Of a stretch of 46,973 bases of DNA, positions 6,686 through 14,503 are shown piece by piece. Under the pieces are notes generated by a model. That model was not told where the DNA came from. It did not search any database and saw only the letters and a program-made list of their open reading frames with translations. The stretch spans positions 1 to 46,973 of the forward strand of contig CAZNYP010000007.1 of NCBI GenBank assembly GCA_964577365.1, read 5' to 3'. Positions within the stretch are counted from its first letter, which is position 1. Each line of letters starts with the position of its first letter. The translations under genes were made by a program, and so were the position numbers. Source of the stretch: JAGOVB01 sp964577365. GTDB lineage: Bacteria > Patescibacteriota > Minisyncoccia > Phycocordibacterales > PALSA-1337.

Positions 6686-7163
6686 CAATATTTTCGCTAT
6701 TCTCCAAATATATACAGTGGTTGGTATCTAGGTTGCTCAAGTAGTTTTGAACCCGTTTCTTAGTATTCGGACTTGAAAGTTCGAATACTTTCTCAATTGG
6801 CAAAAATTGAAAATCGGAAATCTCCTCAGGATCTATTTTTATTTTATCAATCTCTGCTTTTGAGATGATTCCACAATCAAATACGTAGTTTACACGGCTG
6901 AAAGGTTGTGAGACAAGAAAATCAATACAGACTGCTTTTACTGGATTTAGCTCGATCCCAATCTCTTCGCGTATCTCTCGCATGAGACCTTGTGTTGGTA
7001 GTTCGTCTTTTTCATTCATCCCGCCGACAAGGATGAAGCCTTCTTTGTACGTTCTTTTCACCATAAGGAACTCACCCTCGGTATTTCGTATTACAGCGCT
7101 GCTCGAAGAAGGTACTTTTGCAAGTTGTGCGTAATATTCGTCTGGAGGGAGATTTAGTCTCAT
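6657..7163 (-). CDS. NUDIX hydrolase
   Basis: Hydrolyses a nucleoside diphosphate linked to another group. The NUDIX box is intact: GGMNEKDE, then seven residues, then REIREEIGI, in full agreement with Gx5Ex7REUxEExGU. The sequence around it (AVIRNTEGEFLMVKR, FILVGGMNE) resembles the GDP-mannose mannosyl hydrolase branch, but the substrate is not certain. At 168 residues it is a single domain. Its ATG overlaps the stop of the MurC/Mpl gene (ATGA), so it is the last gene of the peptidoglycan-precursor operon. It could remove toxic or excess nucleotide sugars. Confidence 0.88.
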   Translation of the reverse strand: MRLNLPPDEYYAQLAKVPSSSSAVIRNTEGEFLMVKRTYKEGFILVGGMNEKDELPTQGLMREIREEIGIELNPVKAVCIDFLVSQPFSRVNYVFDCGIISKAEIDKIKIDPEEISDFQFLPIEKVFELSSPNTKKRVQNYLSNLDTNHCIYLENSENIAISLRQQSQ

Positions 7164-8479
7164 TGGTATTTTTTGATCATTTCTTCTATCATGCCTCGGA
7201 ACCCATGTGATCCCAGAAAAGCTATAACATCTCCAGATAATTCTCGCACTAGTTCCTCATCGTCTTCTATATATTTTACATTCGGATGAGTCTTTGCAAT
7301 CGTATCAGTCAGTTCTTTTCCTTCCATAGGCATATCATCAGTGACTTTTAGTTTGGTGAGGCGGGGGATGATGACAGTATCTGCATCTTTAAACGCATTG
7401 TCGTATTTATAGGCAGAAGCACGTTCACGACCTCCGATGTTTGGTTCAAAGACTACAGTGATTTTACCGTTATAGATGTCTCGGATATTTTTGAGTGTTG
7501 ACGCAGCCTTTTCTGGAGAGTGTGCGATATCATCGAGAATAGTTACCGCTCCCTCGAGACGTTTTTCGAGACGTCGCTTCATTCCTTTGAATTCAGCAAT
7601 TCGCTGTATTATCTTTTCTGGACTAATACCGACACTGTGGGCCATAGCAAAGCATCCGGTGATATTTTCTGCCTGAAACTTTCCAAGCATGGGTGAGTGG
7701 ATAGGGTAGTCGGTCCCATCGTGAGTGACGATAAAATCAATTCCGTCTTTTGTCTGCACTACATCTTTGTAGGTGTAGTCTGCATCTGTTTCTCCATACC
7801 AGATTGCTTTTGGAACATGAGCTCGGGTGCTGGTGTGTGCGACGACAGGTCCCTTTACGCTGTCGATCAGTTTTTTAAAGGTATCAAAATAGCTTTGCTC
7901 AGTAGGGTAGAGATCTGCATGATCCCAAGAGATAGCTGTCAAAAGGAGGTGAGTCGGCTTGTAGTAAAAAAACTTTGCTGTCGGGTCAGTCGGCGAGCTC
8001 TTGTACTCGTCACCCTCGAAGACACTCCAATCGCTATCAGTTAGTCGTGCGGACGCCTCGTGTGAAAGTGATACACCTCCAAACATATAGCTCGGTTCTC
8101 TTTCTTCCATAATAAAAGAGAGCAGAGCAGAAGACGAGGTTTTACCCCATGTTCCTACACAGACGATGCAATTTTGCTTCGCAAAGAATTTGCCGATCGC
8201 TTCGGCAAAAGAGTATATCGGAATATTTTTTTCTTGAGCAAACTGTGTTTCTTGGTTTTTGCTTCCCGAAGCAGTACCCGCAATCACGATATCCGGCATA
8301 CCCATTTTTTCAGGATGCCAACCAGCATAGAACTCCACTCTGTGTTTTTCAAGCTCTGTAGAAACAGGAGGGAAAAAGCCTTTGTCACTACCCGTTACTT
8401 TCCAGCCCTTTTTATTAAAAGCGATAGCTAAAGCAGAGGTAGCTACGCCACATATGCCGATGACATGAAGGTGTTTCAT
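7160..8479 (-). CDS. Mur ligase, MurC/Mpl type
   Basis: Joins an amino acid or peptide to UDP-MurNAc using ATP. The N-terminal nucleotide-binding strand reads HLHVIGICGVATSALA, the P-loop VGTWGKTSSSALL, and the centre contains VFEGDEYKSSPTD and ISWDHADLYPT. Next come KGMKRRLEKR and DDIAHSPEKA (MurC DDYAHHP), then VVFEPNIGGR. The EGDEY and DHADLYPT motifs resemble the recycling ligase Mpl more than classical MurC; in a reduced genome it may serve as the only MurC. The start is set at 8479, where ATGA overlaps the preceding stop; an ATG at 8494 would add five residues. It is the fifth gene of the operon beginning at 11658. Confidence 0.85.
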   Translation of the reverse strand: MKHLHVIGICGVATSALAIAFNKKGWKVTGSDKGFFPPVSTELEKHRVEFYAGWHPEKMGMPDIVIAGTASGSKNQETQFAQEKNIPIYSFAEAIGKFFAKQNCIVCVGTWGKTSSSALLSFIMEEREPSYMFGGVSLSHEASARLTDSDWSVFEGDEYKSSPTDPTAKFFYYKPTHLLLTAISWDHADLYPTEQSYFDTFKKLIDSVKGPVVAHTSTRAHVPKAIWYGETDADYTYKDVVQTKDGIDFIVTHDGTDYPIHSPMLGKFQAENITGCFAMAHSVGISPEKIIQRIAEFKGMKRRLEKRLEGAVTILDDIAHSPEKAASTLKNIRDIYNGKITVVFEPNIGGRERASAYKYDNAFKDADTVIIPRLTKLKVTDDMPMEGKELTDTIAKTHPNVKYIEDDEELVRELSGDVIAFLGSHGFRGMIEEMIKKYQ

Positions 8480-9009
8480 GGGTGTGTGGTCCATATTTTA
8501 CCATCAAATACCTCCACTCCCTCAAACTGCATTTTATATTTATTAAACGAACCGAGGTAGACGTATTTCAATCCTTTCTCCTGCGCATAGACGATCGCTC
8601 GGAGCATCATGTTCATCCCGGTATCTTTGTTTTCTGAAGCATAAAAAGGGTAGCAATAGTGGAGTATCTCTTCATTCATGTAGGCGATACAGTAGCCGAT
8701 ACCATAATCAAATAGTGTATTGAAATTGTGCTCGGTGGTGATCAACTCTTTTATTTTATTTGCTGAAAACTTTGCATCGCGTGCATCATAAAAATCTTTC
8801 GCCATTTTACCGATTTTCCAATCATAATCAGAGAGAGGGAGTGCTTTTACAACAAGCTTTAGATCCACCTTTTTCAAGACGCGACGATTTTCACTCGAGA
8901 GAGAAAATCGCGAGAGATCAATACGAACACTATTGTTTTGATACATATCACCCCGAGCAATACGGGTGAACATATATCCGTCGTTGTACTTTACTGTAGC
9001 GTGATCCAT
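8476..9009 (-). CDS. Arginyltransferase-like (ATE/Bpt) GNAT-fold protein
   Basis: Residues about 28-46 (VRIDLSRFSLSSENRRVLK) match the segment of arginyl/leucyl-tRNA protein transferases that follows their cysteine cluster. The C-terminal part (FYASENKDTGMNMMLRAI, KGLKYVYLGSF) matches the GNAT half of the same family. The N-terminal cysteine module is absent, so at 177 residues it is a core transferase. It lies between mraY and the MurC/Mpl gene. An inference is that it adds an amino acid to the peptidoglycan stem peptide, as FemX enzymes do, rather than to proteins. It overlaps mraY by 19 bases; an internal ATG 12 codons in would avoid that. Confidence 0.6.
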   Translation of the reverse strand: MDHATVKYNDGYMFTRIARGDMYQNNSVRIDLSRFSLSSENRRVLKKVDLKLVVKALPLSDYDWKIGKMAKDFYDARDAKFSANKIKELITTEHNFNTLFDYGIGYCIAYMNEEILHYCYPFYASENKDTGMNMMLRAIVYAQEKGLKYVYLGSFNKYKMQFEGVEVFDGKIWTTHP

Positions 9010-10118
9010 ACACCGAGAATGACAAAGATGAGGTGAATAAGCCAGAAACGCATGATTGTTTTTTCTTCACTCCAGCCCGAGAGCTCGAAATGGTGGTGGA
9101 TCGGTGCCATCTTGAAAATCTTTCGTTTGAGGATGTACTTTCCGGCGAGCTGGATGATGACGGTAAAGGCTTCGATGTAAAACATAAAGCCGAGGAGGAG
9201 AAGTGTGATATTTTCACCGATCGCGAGTGCGTTTACCGCAAGGATCGCACCAAGGCCCAGTGAGCCCACATCTCCCATCATAAAACGGGCGGGTTTGATA
9301 TTGAAATATGTGTAGGCGATGAGTGAGCCGACGAGTGTGGCATTCAGCAGTGCGAGCTCTTGGAAACCCATGATGCCGCTCACAAAGGTGAGTGCACCAA
9401 AGGTGGTGATGAGCATACCTCCCGCGAGACCGTCCATACCATCAGCGATGTTTACTGCATTTGCGGTGAACATCACTACAAGGATGATAAAAGGGATGAT
9501 GAGCCAGTCCATCTCGACATTTCCGACGAAAGGGATATTGAGGAAATGCCATGCGGTACCTAGTTTGAAGTATATCCACCATGCTGCCATAGCTCCGGCA
9601 ATGAACTGAAGGAGGAGTTTTTCATGGACATATACGCCTTTGCCAGTGTGTGATCCAAAAAGAAGTGCAATGCGTTTAAATATTGCCCACGGGAGTGTGA
9701 CGATGAGCCAGAGGCGAGTCATAGAGCTCTGGTGTACACGAATGAGGATGAGGGTGTGGCGGAGACTGCGGATGCGGCGTTTTGAGCCATAGATATTGAG
9801 GAGATCATCCACTGCACCGAGTGCCGCAGAAAAGAGCATAATGCCGATAGGGAAATAGGTAAAGCTCGGGGTCCAGTTGAAGAGAAAGGTCACGACGCTC
9901 ACCGTGATGATGACGAGGAGACCTCCCATGACAGGGGTATTTGCTTTATCCTCCTGTCCTTCGATGATGGCTAGTTCTACCTTTACTCCTTTTGCTACCT
10001 TAAAACGGTAGAGAAAATGGGTGAGTATCGGAGCCCAGGCAAAAGCAAGGGCACATGAACACAGCAAAAAACCCAGTATTTTCAAGAGTTCTGGAGATGC
10101 GGCGACGGATTCGATCAT
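8991..10118 (-). CDS. mraY: Phospho-N-acetylmuramoyl-pentapeptide transferase
   Basis: Transfers phospho-MurNAc-pentapeptide from UDP to undecaprenyl phosphate at the inner face of the membrane, making lipid I. Seen in order: KANTPVMGG, GAVDDLL (catalytic Asp pair), NAVNIADGMDGLAGG, FMMGDVGSLGLG (conserved Mg-site Asp) and APIHHHFEL. About ten membrane segments are visible. At 375 residues it is close to normal, but the loop after GAVDD (residues about 110-165) is enlarged and basic. It starts six bases after the stop of the upstream gene, within the operon. Confidence 0.96.
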   Translation of the reverse strand: MIESVAASPELLKILGFLLCSCALAFAWAPILTHFLYRFKVAKGVKVELAIIEGQEDKANTPVMGGLLVIITVSVVTFLFNWTPSFTYFPIGIMLFSAALGAVDDLLNIYGSKRRIRSLRHTLILIRVHQSSMTRLWLIVTLPWAIFKRIALLFGSHTGKGVYVHEKLLLQFIAGAMAAWWIYFKLGTAWHFLNIPFVGNVEMDWLIIPFIILVVMFTANAVNIADGMDGLAGGMLITTFGALTFVSGIMGFQELALLNATLVGSLIAYTYFNIKPARFMMGDVGSLGLGAILAVNALAIGENITLLLLGFMFYIEAFTVIIQLAGKYILKRKIFKMAPIHHHFELSGWSEEKTIMRFWLIHLIFVILGVWITLQ

Positions 10119-10123
10119 GTAAA

Positions 10124-10807
10124 TTAGGATACCACAAGTCTGCGAAGTTCACACGTGGTCGAGAGTCCACGCTGTCTGAGGTACTCCTCGGACCAGACTT
10201 GGTCGGTAAGTGGCTTGTCAGGGTTTATAATCTCTATTTTTCCACCACGAACCCCATGTCCGTACTGGCCGTCTTCGGGGATGGCGATAGAGTGGGCATA
10301 GTGAATGATTGCGGGGATGTCGTTTTGGTATTCGATCTGGTCGATGACTATGATGTGGTTGCGACTCGCATCTCCATTTCCGACCATGGTAACTATGTCA
10401 CCGGGAAGTACTTCGCGGAGTGAGATGATCTTGCTATTACTATTATGAGCAAAGGTTTTTACGTCGATATTTTTTACTGGATTGAATTTTGCAATCATTT
10501 TTCTCATAAACCCACCAGCGTAGGGGAATGAGTAATTGGTTTTTTGAAGTACATGATATGCAAAGCCGGAACAATCGATACCGATATTGCTCTCCACCAT
10601 CAGTTTTCGTATGTCGACTGTGTTTGGGTCGAGCTTGTTTTTTACTAAGATAATTTCTACTTCATCGTGAATATCTTTTGGACTCCCTTTTCCTACCTGC
10701 ACTGGCAGAGCGCCGCGGAGACCGGTGCGACGATTGTTAAAATAGGGAACACCCTGATACTGTTCGATAACCCGAGCTGAATTTTCGTGTATGCGTTTTG
10801 TAATCAT
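10124..10807 (-). CDS. NlpC/P60-like cysteine hydrolase
   Basis: GIDCSGFAYHVLQ (Cys at about residue 79) is the nucleophile motif of NlpC/P60 peptidases, and LREVLPGDIVTMV with NHIIVIDQI fits the following strands and the catalytic His. IIHYAHSIA gives a further histidine. Such enzymes cleave peptidoglycan stem peptides, but this 227-residue protein has no signal peptide or membrane segment and is encoded with precursor-synthesis genes. It may therefore act on cytoplasmic muropeptides or serve as an amidotransferase-like partner of the ATP-grasp enzyme, with which it overlaps by ATGA. Confidence 0.65.
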   Translation of the reverse strand: MITKRIHENSARVIEQYQGVPYFNNRRTGLRGALPVQVGKGSPKDIHDEVEIILVKNKLDPNTVDIRKLMVESNIGIDCSGFAYHVLQKTNYSFPYAGGFMRKMIAKFNPVKNIDVKTFAHNSNSKIISLREVLPGDIVTMVGNGDASRNHIIVIDQIEYQNDIPAIIHYAHSIAIPEDGQYGHGVRGGKIEIINPDKPLTDQVWSEEYLRQRGLSTTCELRRLVVS

Positions 10808-11658
10808 GTTCGTATCCAGGTCATAGTGCGACGGTCAATAATCTGTTTTCCTGTGGTGATGACGGTGTGTCTGTGCAGTGGCTCACCGAGGAGGGCTTTT
10901 ATATGATTGTCAAAAATAGTATTTGTTTTTTGTAGTGTTGATTCATATGTAGCTGAGGCCGGCTGGCGAGCATTTATCTCTATCAGATAGAGTCGGTCTG
11001 CGAGGAGTACATCGATACCAAACAGCCCTTTCCATCCCGCTGCCTTCATTTTTTCTCCGATTTTCTGGGCCATAGCAGTGATCTCTTCTTTTGGAGAAGC
11101 GACTGACCAGTCGTTGCCTACAGTCGCATATGGATTTTCTGTATACGGTTTGAGGCCGGTGATCTGCTCGCTCACATTTCCAATCTCGATAGTGTTTCCA
11201 ACCACGACATTTACGGTAAACGTAGGACCTTTTAGTACCTCGGTGATTTTGCAGTCACGCTCAGGGAAGTCTTTTACCTGCGCGAGGTCGGTCACAAGGA
11301 GGGTGCCTTCACCGGTGTGTCCATGTGCCCACTGGAGAATAAAGGGGGTGGGCCAGGTGATGTCTTTTACTTTTTGAATAGAGTACTTTGGTAAAAGGGA
11401 AGCGAGCTCTCCGAGGAATTCTACCTGAGTGATTTTGTTTTCTATTTTTTCTGAAAGGTCGGCACTCGGGTTTAGAAGATTAATATTGTGCTCTTTGCAG
11501 TATCGTTCGATGGCAGGACTATTTTTGAAAACTACAATTGTTGATCCTGGCTGGACTTCTTTTAGGAGCTCTAGTGTTTCTTTTCCAGATAGGTGAGGAA
11601 GACCTCCAGCTCGTTCTGGGTCTATTGAGACATATAGGATATCCGTTGCCTTGTTCAT
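10804..11658 (-). CDS. ATP-grasp family ligase
   Basis: An ATP-grasp enzyme of 284 residues. FILQWAHGHTGEGTLLV is the glycine-rich ATP lid, ITEVLKGPTFTVNVVV the middle strand, and GLFGIDVLL...LYLIEINARQPAS carries the metal-binding Asp, Glu and Asn. These ligases join a carboxylate to an amine through an acyl phosphate. As first gene of the peptidoglycan-precursor operon it could supply a dipeptide or modify the stem peptide; it does not look like canonical Ddl. A minus-strand TAAACT lies 6 bases before the ATG. The substrate is unknown. Confidence 0.7.
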   Translation of the reverse strand: MNKATDILYVSIDPERAGGLPHLSGKETLELLKEVQPGSTIVVFKNSPAIERYCKEHNINLLNPSADLSEKIENKITQVEFLGELASLLPKYSIQKVKDITWPTPFILQWAHGHTGEGTLLVTDLAQVKDFPERDCKITEVLKGPTFTVNVVVGNTIEIGNVSEQITGLKPYTENPYATVGNDWSVASPKEEITAMAQKIGEKMKAAGWKGLFGIDVLLADRLYLIEINARQPASATYESTLQKTNTIFDNHIKALLGEPLHRHTVITTGKQIIDRRTMTWIRT

Positions 11659-11664
11659 AGTGTT

Positions 11665-11670
11665 AGTTTA
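11665..11670 (-). promoter_or_regulatory. -10 of the peptidoglycan-precursor operon
   Basis: TAAACT on the minus strand ends 6 bases before the ATG at 11658; an alternative TATACT (11675-11670) is 5 bases further upstream. This element directly abuts the -10 of the divergent rsmI gene. Confidence 0.45.
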
Positions 11671-11671
11671 G

Positions 11672-11677
11672 TATAAA
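11672..11677 (+). promoter_or_regulatory. -10 of rsmI, near-leaderless
   Basis: TATAAA (11672-11677) ends 9 bases before the ATG at 11687, giving a leader of zero to three bases. It overlaps the possible divergent TATACT box. Confidence 0.5.
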
Positions 11678-11686
11678 GTTCCATAT

Positions 11687-12349
11687 ATGGCTACCCTATA
11701 CGTCGTCGGCACCCCCATAGGCAATCTCGAAGATATCACCCTTCGAGCTCTTCGTATTTTGAAAGAAGTGGATATCATCCTTTGCGAAGATACTCGGACC
11801 ACCCGGACACTCCTGTCTCACTATGAGATCACGACTCCGACTGAGAGCTATCATATGCATAGTACCGATGGAAAGATCGAAAAAATTTTAGAATACCTAA
11901 AAGAAGGAAAAAATCTGGCTCTCGTTTCTGATGCTGGTACACCTGGCATATCTGATCCAGGAACTTTTTTGGTGGACAATGTTTTAAAGGCGGGATTTAA
12001 AGTAGAATCAGTTCCAGGGCCATCTGCACTCACGACCGCACTGTCTATCGTGGGAGTACCATGCGATGAGTTTACTTTTTACGGATTTTTGCCACATAAA
12101 AAGGGTAGACAGACACTATTTAAAGAGATAATGGACAGTGAACGTGCGTGTGTGTTCTACGAATCACCGCATCGTATCGAAAAGAGTCTCGAATCATTAC
12201 TCGGAATGAATAAAAAAGTCGCGATCGGTCGCGAGCTCACAAAGATGTTTGAAGAGGTGGTGCGGGGAACTCCAGAAGAGGTATTTGAATATTTTAAAAA
12301 CAATCAGGACAAGGTGAGAGGGGAATTCGTAGTCGTCGTCTATCCATAA
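11687..12349 (+). CDS. rsmI: 16S rRNA (cytidine-1402-2'-O)-methyltransferase
   Basis: Methylates the 2'-hydroxyl of C1402 in 16S rRNA near the decoding site. The tetrapyrrole-methylase fold is clear: LYVVGTPIGNLEDITLRA, ILCEDTRTTRTLL, LALVSDAGTPGISDPG, VPGPSALTTALS and FYGFLPHKKGRQ. At 220 residues it lacks the C-terminal extension found in longer homologues, so it is a core enzyme. It appears monocistronic, divergent from the peptidoglycan operon and convergent with the orphan gene ending at 12387. Confidence 0.95.
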   Translation: MATLYVVGTPIGNLEDITLRALRILKEVDIILCEDTRTTRTLLSHYEITTPTESYHMHSTDGKIEKILEYLKEGKNLALVSDAGTPGISDPGTFLVDNVLKAGFKVESVPGPSALTTALSIVGVPCDEFTFYGFLPHKKGRQTLFKEIMDSERACVFYESPHRIEKSLESLLGMNKKVAIGRELTKMFEEVVRGTPEEVFEYFKNNQDKVRGEFVVVVYP

Positions 12350-12386
12350 AAGGTGAAGCCACCAACCTTTCGAGGGTATGATGGCG

Positions 12387-12677
12387 TCAGGTGTACACGA
12401 GGAGCTTTTCGCCATTTGTAAGGTGGTGGATCTTGCACTTGTTTCGTGTCTTGATCGCTCCCACCTGTTCGTACAGGCTGTATCTGTGTGGTTTCGTTTG
12501 GCACGTGCTGATGTGGACGCCACGTTCGTCTCTGCCGATATTACCGGCAACCATACCCTGTACCATCAGATGAACGTATTGTTTTTTGTTATACACTGGG
12601 CCCAGGATTTTGTATTCGATAGTACCCAGACCAATGAAAGTTTCTCCAAATTTAGTGATAAAAACAAACAATTGCAT
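12387..12677 (-). CDS. Hypothetical protein, 96 aa (orphan)
   Basis: I recognise no family. The frame begins MQLFVFITKFGETF, has a Cys/His-containing basic middle (STCQTKPHRY) and ends in KLLVYT. The start at 12677 is chosen because a G-rich run (12682-12691 on the minus strand, GGGGGTGGGG) lies just upstream; an ATG at 12713 is also in frame. The longer frame up to 12908 would invade the plus-strand gene at 12745 and is rejected. A plus-strand frame over 12378-12704 competes, but has no start signal. Coding status is uncertain. Confidence 0.4.
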   Translation of the reverse strand: MQLFVFITKFGETFIGLGTIEYKILGPVYNKKQYVHLMVQGMVAGNIGRDERGVHISTCQTKPHRYSLYEQVGAIKTRNKCKIHHLTNGEKLLVYT

Positions 12678-12730
12678 TTTTCCCCACCCCCTTTCTGTCC
12701 GTAATACTATCATAAAATAAATAGTGCCTG

Positions 12731-12736
12731 TATAAT
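12731..12736 (+). promoter_or_regulatory. -10 of the 12745 operon, leaderless
   Basis: Perfect TATAAT (12731-12736), 8 bases before the ATG at 12745. Confidence 0.65.
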
Positions 12737-12744
12737 GCCTATAT

Positions 12745-12939
12745 ATGTCACAACGCCAAATCATTATCCTTATCGGAGTCATTATCATGGTATTACCATT
12801 TTTAGGTTTTCCTATTTTCTGGAAGCAGATGATGCTTTTGGTCATTGGTCTGTTTATTGTAGCGAGTGCCTTCCGGATTTCAGCTGCACACGAGGCACAT
12901 GCAGACACTTTTTCTGAATCGCATAATCATATCGCCTAA
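12745..12939 (+). CDS. Small membrane protein, 64 aa
   Basis: Two membrane segments are visible (residues about 5-24 and 28-45: IIILIGVIIMVLPFLGF and MMLLVIGLFIVASAF), followed by a His-rich hydrophilic tail (HEAHADTFSESHNHIA). I recognise no named family. The histidines could bind metal, but nothing proves it. The stop codon is immediately followed by the ATG of the putative glycoside hydrolase, so the two are translationally coupled and may act together in the envelope. Confidence 0.7.
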   Translation: MSQRQIIILIGVIIMVLPFLGFPIFWKQMMLLVIGLFIVASAFRISAAHEAHADTFSESHNHIA

Positions 12940-14124
12940 ATGAAGGCCATCGCTTGGATATTTGGGATCATCTCACTCGGTATTGCGCTCATCGCAATCG
13001 TCCAAGCATTGCCTGGTTTCGAAGTCGCTCGATATGAGGCACCTGTTGCTCTCGTCGCCTCGTCTACTCCTGTCTGGAAGGCGACACATATAGAGACACC
13101 ACCTCAGGTAAAGGCACTATATATGTCATCGTATGTGGCGGGGACAAAGTCTATCCGTAGCGGCCTTGTAAAACTCATCGAGGATACCGAGCTCAATGCA
13201 GTGGTGATCGATATCAAGGACTATACAGGAAAGATTTCTTTTGAAGTCTCTGACGAATATCTCAAAGGATTTGATTCTGTCGATCGACGCATCCCTGATA
13301 TAAAAGAGTTCATCGAAGAGCTTCATAAAAAAGGAATATACGTGATCGGTCGACTCTCATGTTTCCAGGACGCACATATGGTAAAGGTACATCCAGAATT
13401 TGCAGTAAAGCGAAAGAGTGATGGTGGGGTCTGGGCAGATGAAAAGGGAATCAGCTGGATCGACGCAGGCGCAGAGCCGATGTGGAAGTATCTCGTCGCA
13501 GTAGCAAAAGAATCGTACAATGTCGGTTTTGACGAGATCAATTTTGACTATATTCGATACCCTACGGATGGAGACATGGACGATATCGCATATCCCTTCA
13601 GTGAAGGTAAAACAAAGTCAGCCGTTCTCAAAGGTTTTTATGAATACATAGACAGAGAAATGGGTGATATACCTACCTCGGCAGATCTTTTTGGGCTGGT
13701 CACAAACAACACTGACGACCTCGGCATCGGTCAGATTCTCGAAGATGCATTGTTACACTTTGATTTCGTTGGGCCGATGGTGTATCCATCACACTATCCA
13801 AAAAACTTTATCGGACTCGCAAATCCAAATGCAAAACCATACGAGGTGATTCACTATGCGATGGAAGGTGGTATAAAAAAGATTAAAAAAATGAATGAGA
13901 CAGTTGCGTCTACTTCACCAATTTCTATAAAGAAACTTCGACCGTGGCTCCAGGATTTTAGTATATACGGAGTGACGTATGGGCCAGTAGAGGTGAGAGC
14001 ACAGATAAAAGCGACCTATGATGTCGGGCTCGATAGCTTTATGTTGTGGAATGCATCGAACCGATACACTGCGGGGGCGCTTCTTTCCCCAGACCATACA
14101 TTTGCAACGTCGACAACACAGTGA
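12940..14124 (+). CDS. Putative glycoside hydrolase, TIM-barrel (DUF4015-like)
   Basis: A 394-residue protein with an N-terminal membrane anchor or signal segment (residues about 4-24) and an extracytoplasmic (beta/alpha)8 domain. ALYMSSYVAG, NAVVIDIKDYTGKI, FDEINFDYIRYPTDG (acidic residues typical of a barrel active site), DFVGPMVYPSHYP and FMLWNASNRY are characteristic of the putative glycoside hydrolase family related to DUF4015. The substrate is not known; cell-wall or surface polysaccharide is plausible given the neighbours. It follows the small membrane protein with no gap. Confidence 0.82.
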   Translation: MKAIAWIFGIISLGIALIAIVQALPGFEVARYEAPVALVASSTPVWKATHIETPPQVKALYMSSYVAGTKSIRSGLVKLIEDTELNAVVIDIKDYTGKISFEVSDEYLKGFDSVDRRIPDIKEFIEELHKKGIYVIGRLSCFQDAHMVKVHPEFAVKRKSDGGVWADEKGISWIDAGAEPMWKYLVAVAKESYNVGFDEINFDYIRYPTDGDMDDIAYPFSEGKTKSAVLKGFYEYIDREMGDIPTSADLFGLVTNNTDDLGIGQILEDALLHFDFVGPMVYPSHYPKNFIGLANPNAKPYEVIHYAMEGGIKKIKKMNETVASTSPISIKKLRPWLQDFSIYGVTYGPVEVRAQIKATYDVGLDSFMLWNASNRYTAGALLSPDHTFATSTTQ

Positions 14125-14130
14125 TAGTAT
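14102..14130 (+). promoter_or_regulatory. Promoter of the orphan transcript
   Basis: TTGCAA (14102-14107), a 17-base spacer and TAGTAT (14125-14130). It overlaps the stop region of the glycoside hydrolase gene. A 12-codon frame (14141-14179) starts 10 bases after the -10 and would be near-leaderless. Confidence 0.45.
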
Positions 14131-14207
14131 GTGTATCCAGATGCCTCTATCCGTTGCGAAGGTCGCAAGGACGGCATAAAAGCTCCAACCATCAGCAGTA
14201 TCGCACC

Positions 14208-14426
14208 ATGTCCTATCTAAAGGAACTCGCGGGAATTGATACCAGCCGTGAAGTCGGCATCTCAGCCATCATCCTCAGGAGTCCGTACCGTCCTGACAAA
14301 ACACTGGACCTCTCCGTTCGTGGTCCGGATTCCGAGATCGCTGGTCATCCCCACCTCCATCACTCCGCCATGGTTCGGCGGAGCAGTGGTGGGCCCAAGA
14401 TGGCACCGACATCGAAGGCCGACTGA
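14208..14426 (+). CDS. Possible orphan protein, 72 aa, or structured RNA
   Basis: The frame from the ATG at 14208 gives a basic, Ser/Pro/His-rich protein beginning MSYLKELAGIDTSREVG; I recognise no family. The stretch is clearly richer in G+C than its neighbours. Within it CTCCGCC (14363-14369) pairs with GGCGGAG (14377-14383), and CCCACC (14350-14355) with GGTGGG (14388-14393), forming a long interrupted hairpin. The unit has its own promoter (14102-14130) and a very strong terminator (14446-14473), so a roughly 340-base noncoding RNA is a real alternative. There is no ribosome-binding motif. Confidence 0.35.
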   Translation: MSYLKELAGIDTSREVGISAIILRSPYRPDKTLDLSVRGPDSEIAGHPHLHHSAMVRRSSGGPKMAPTSKAD

Positions 14427-14445
14427 CAGCAGCAAGCACGCCAGA

Positions 14446-14473
14446 GGGCGCCCCGCAATAGAGCGGGGCGCCC
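14446..14473 (+). terminator. Very strong GC-rich hairpin
   Basis: GGGCGCCCCGC (14446-14456) and GCGGGGCGCCC (14463-14473) are a perfect 11-bp inverted repeat with a 6-base loop, followed by AAATCATTTTATAT. It separates the orphan unit from the TraG-like gene, whose -10 is only 16 bases further on. Confidence 0.75.
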
Positions 14474-14489
14474 AAATCATTTTATATGG

Positions 14490-14495
14490 TATAAT
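14490..14495 (+). promoter_or_regulatory. -10 of the TraG-like ATPase gene, leaderless
   Basis: Perfect TATAAT (14490-14495), 8 bases before the ATG at 14504. It may also drive the glycosyltransferase genes that follow. Confidence 0.65.
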
Positions 14496-14503
14496 TTCCC
14501 CAA

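Noticed and set aside
12378..12704. Plus-strand 108-residue frame opposite the orphan gene
   Set aside because: No promoter or start context is visible on this strand, and the minus-strand frame has a purine-rich start region. Neither is certain.
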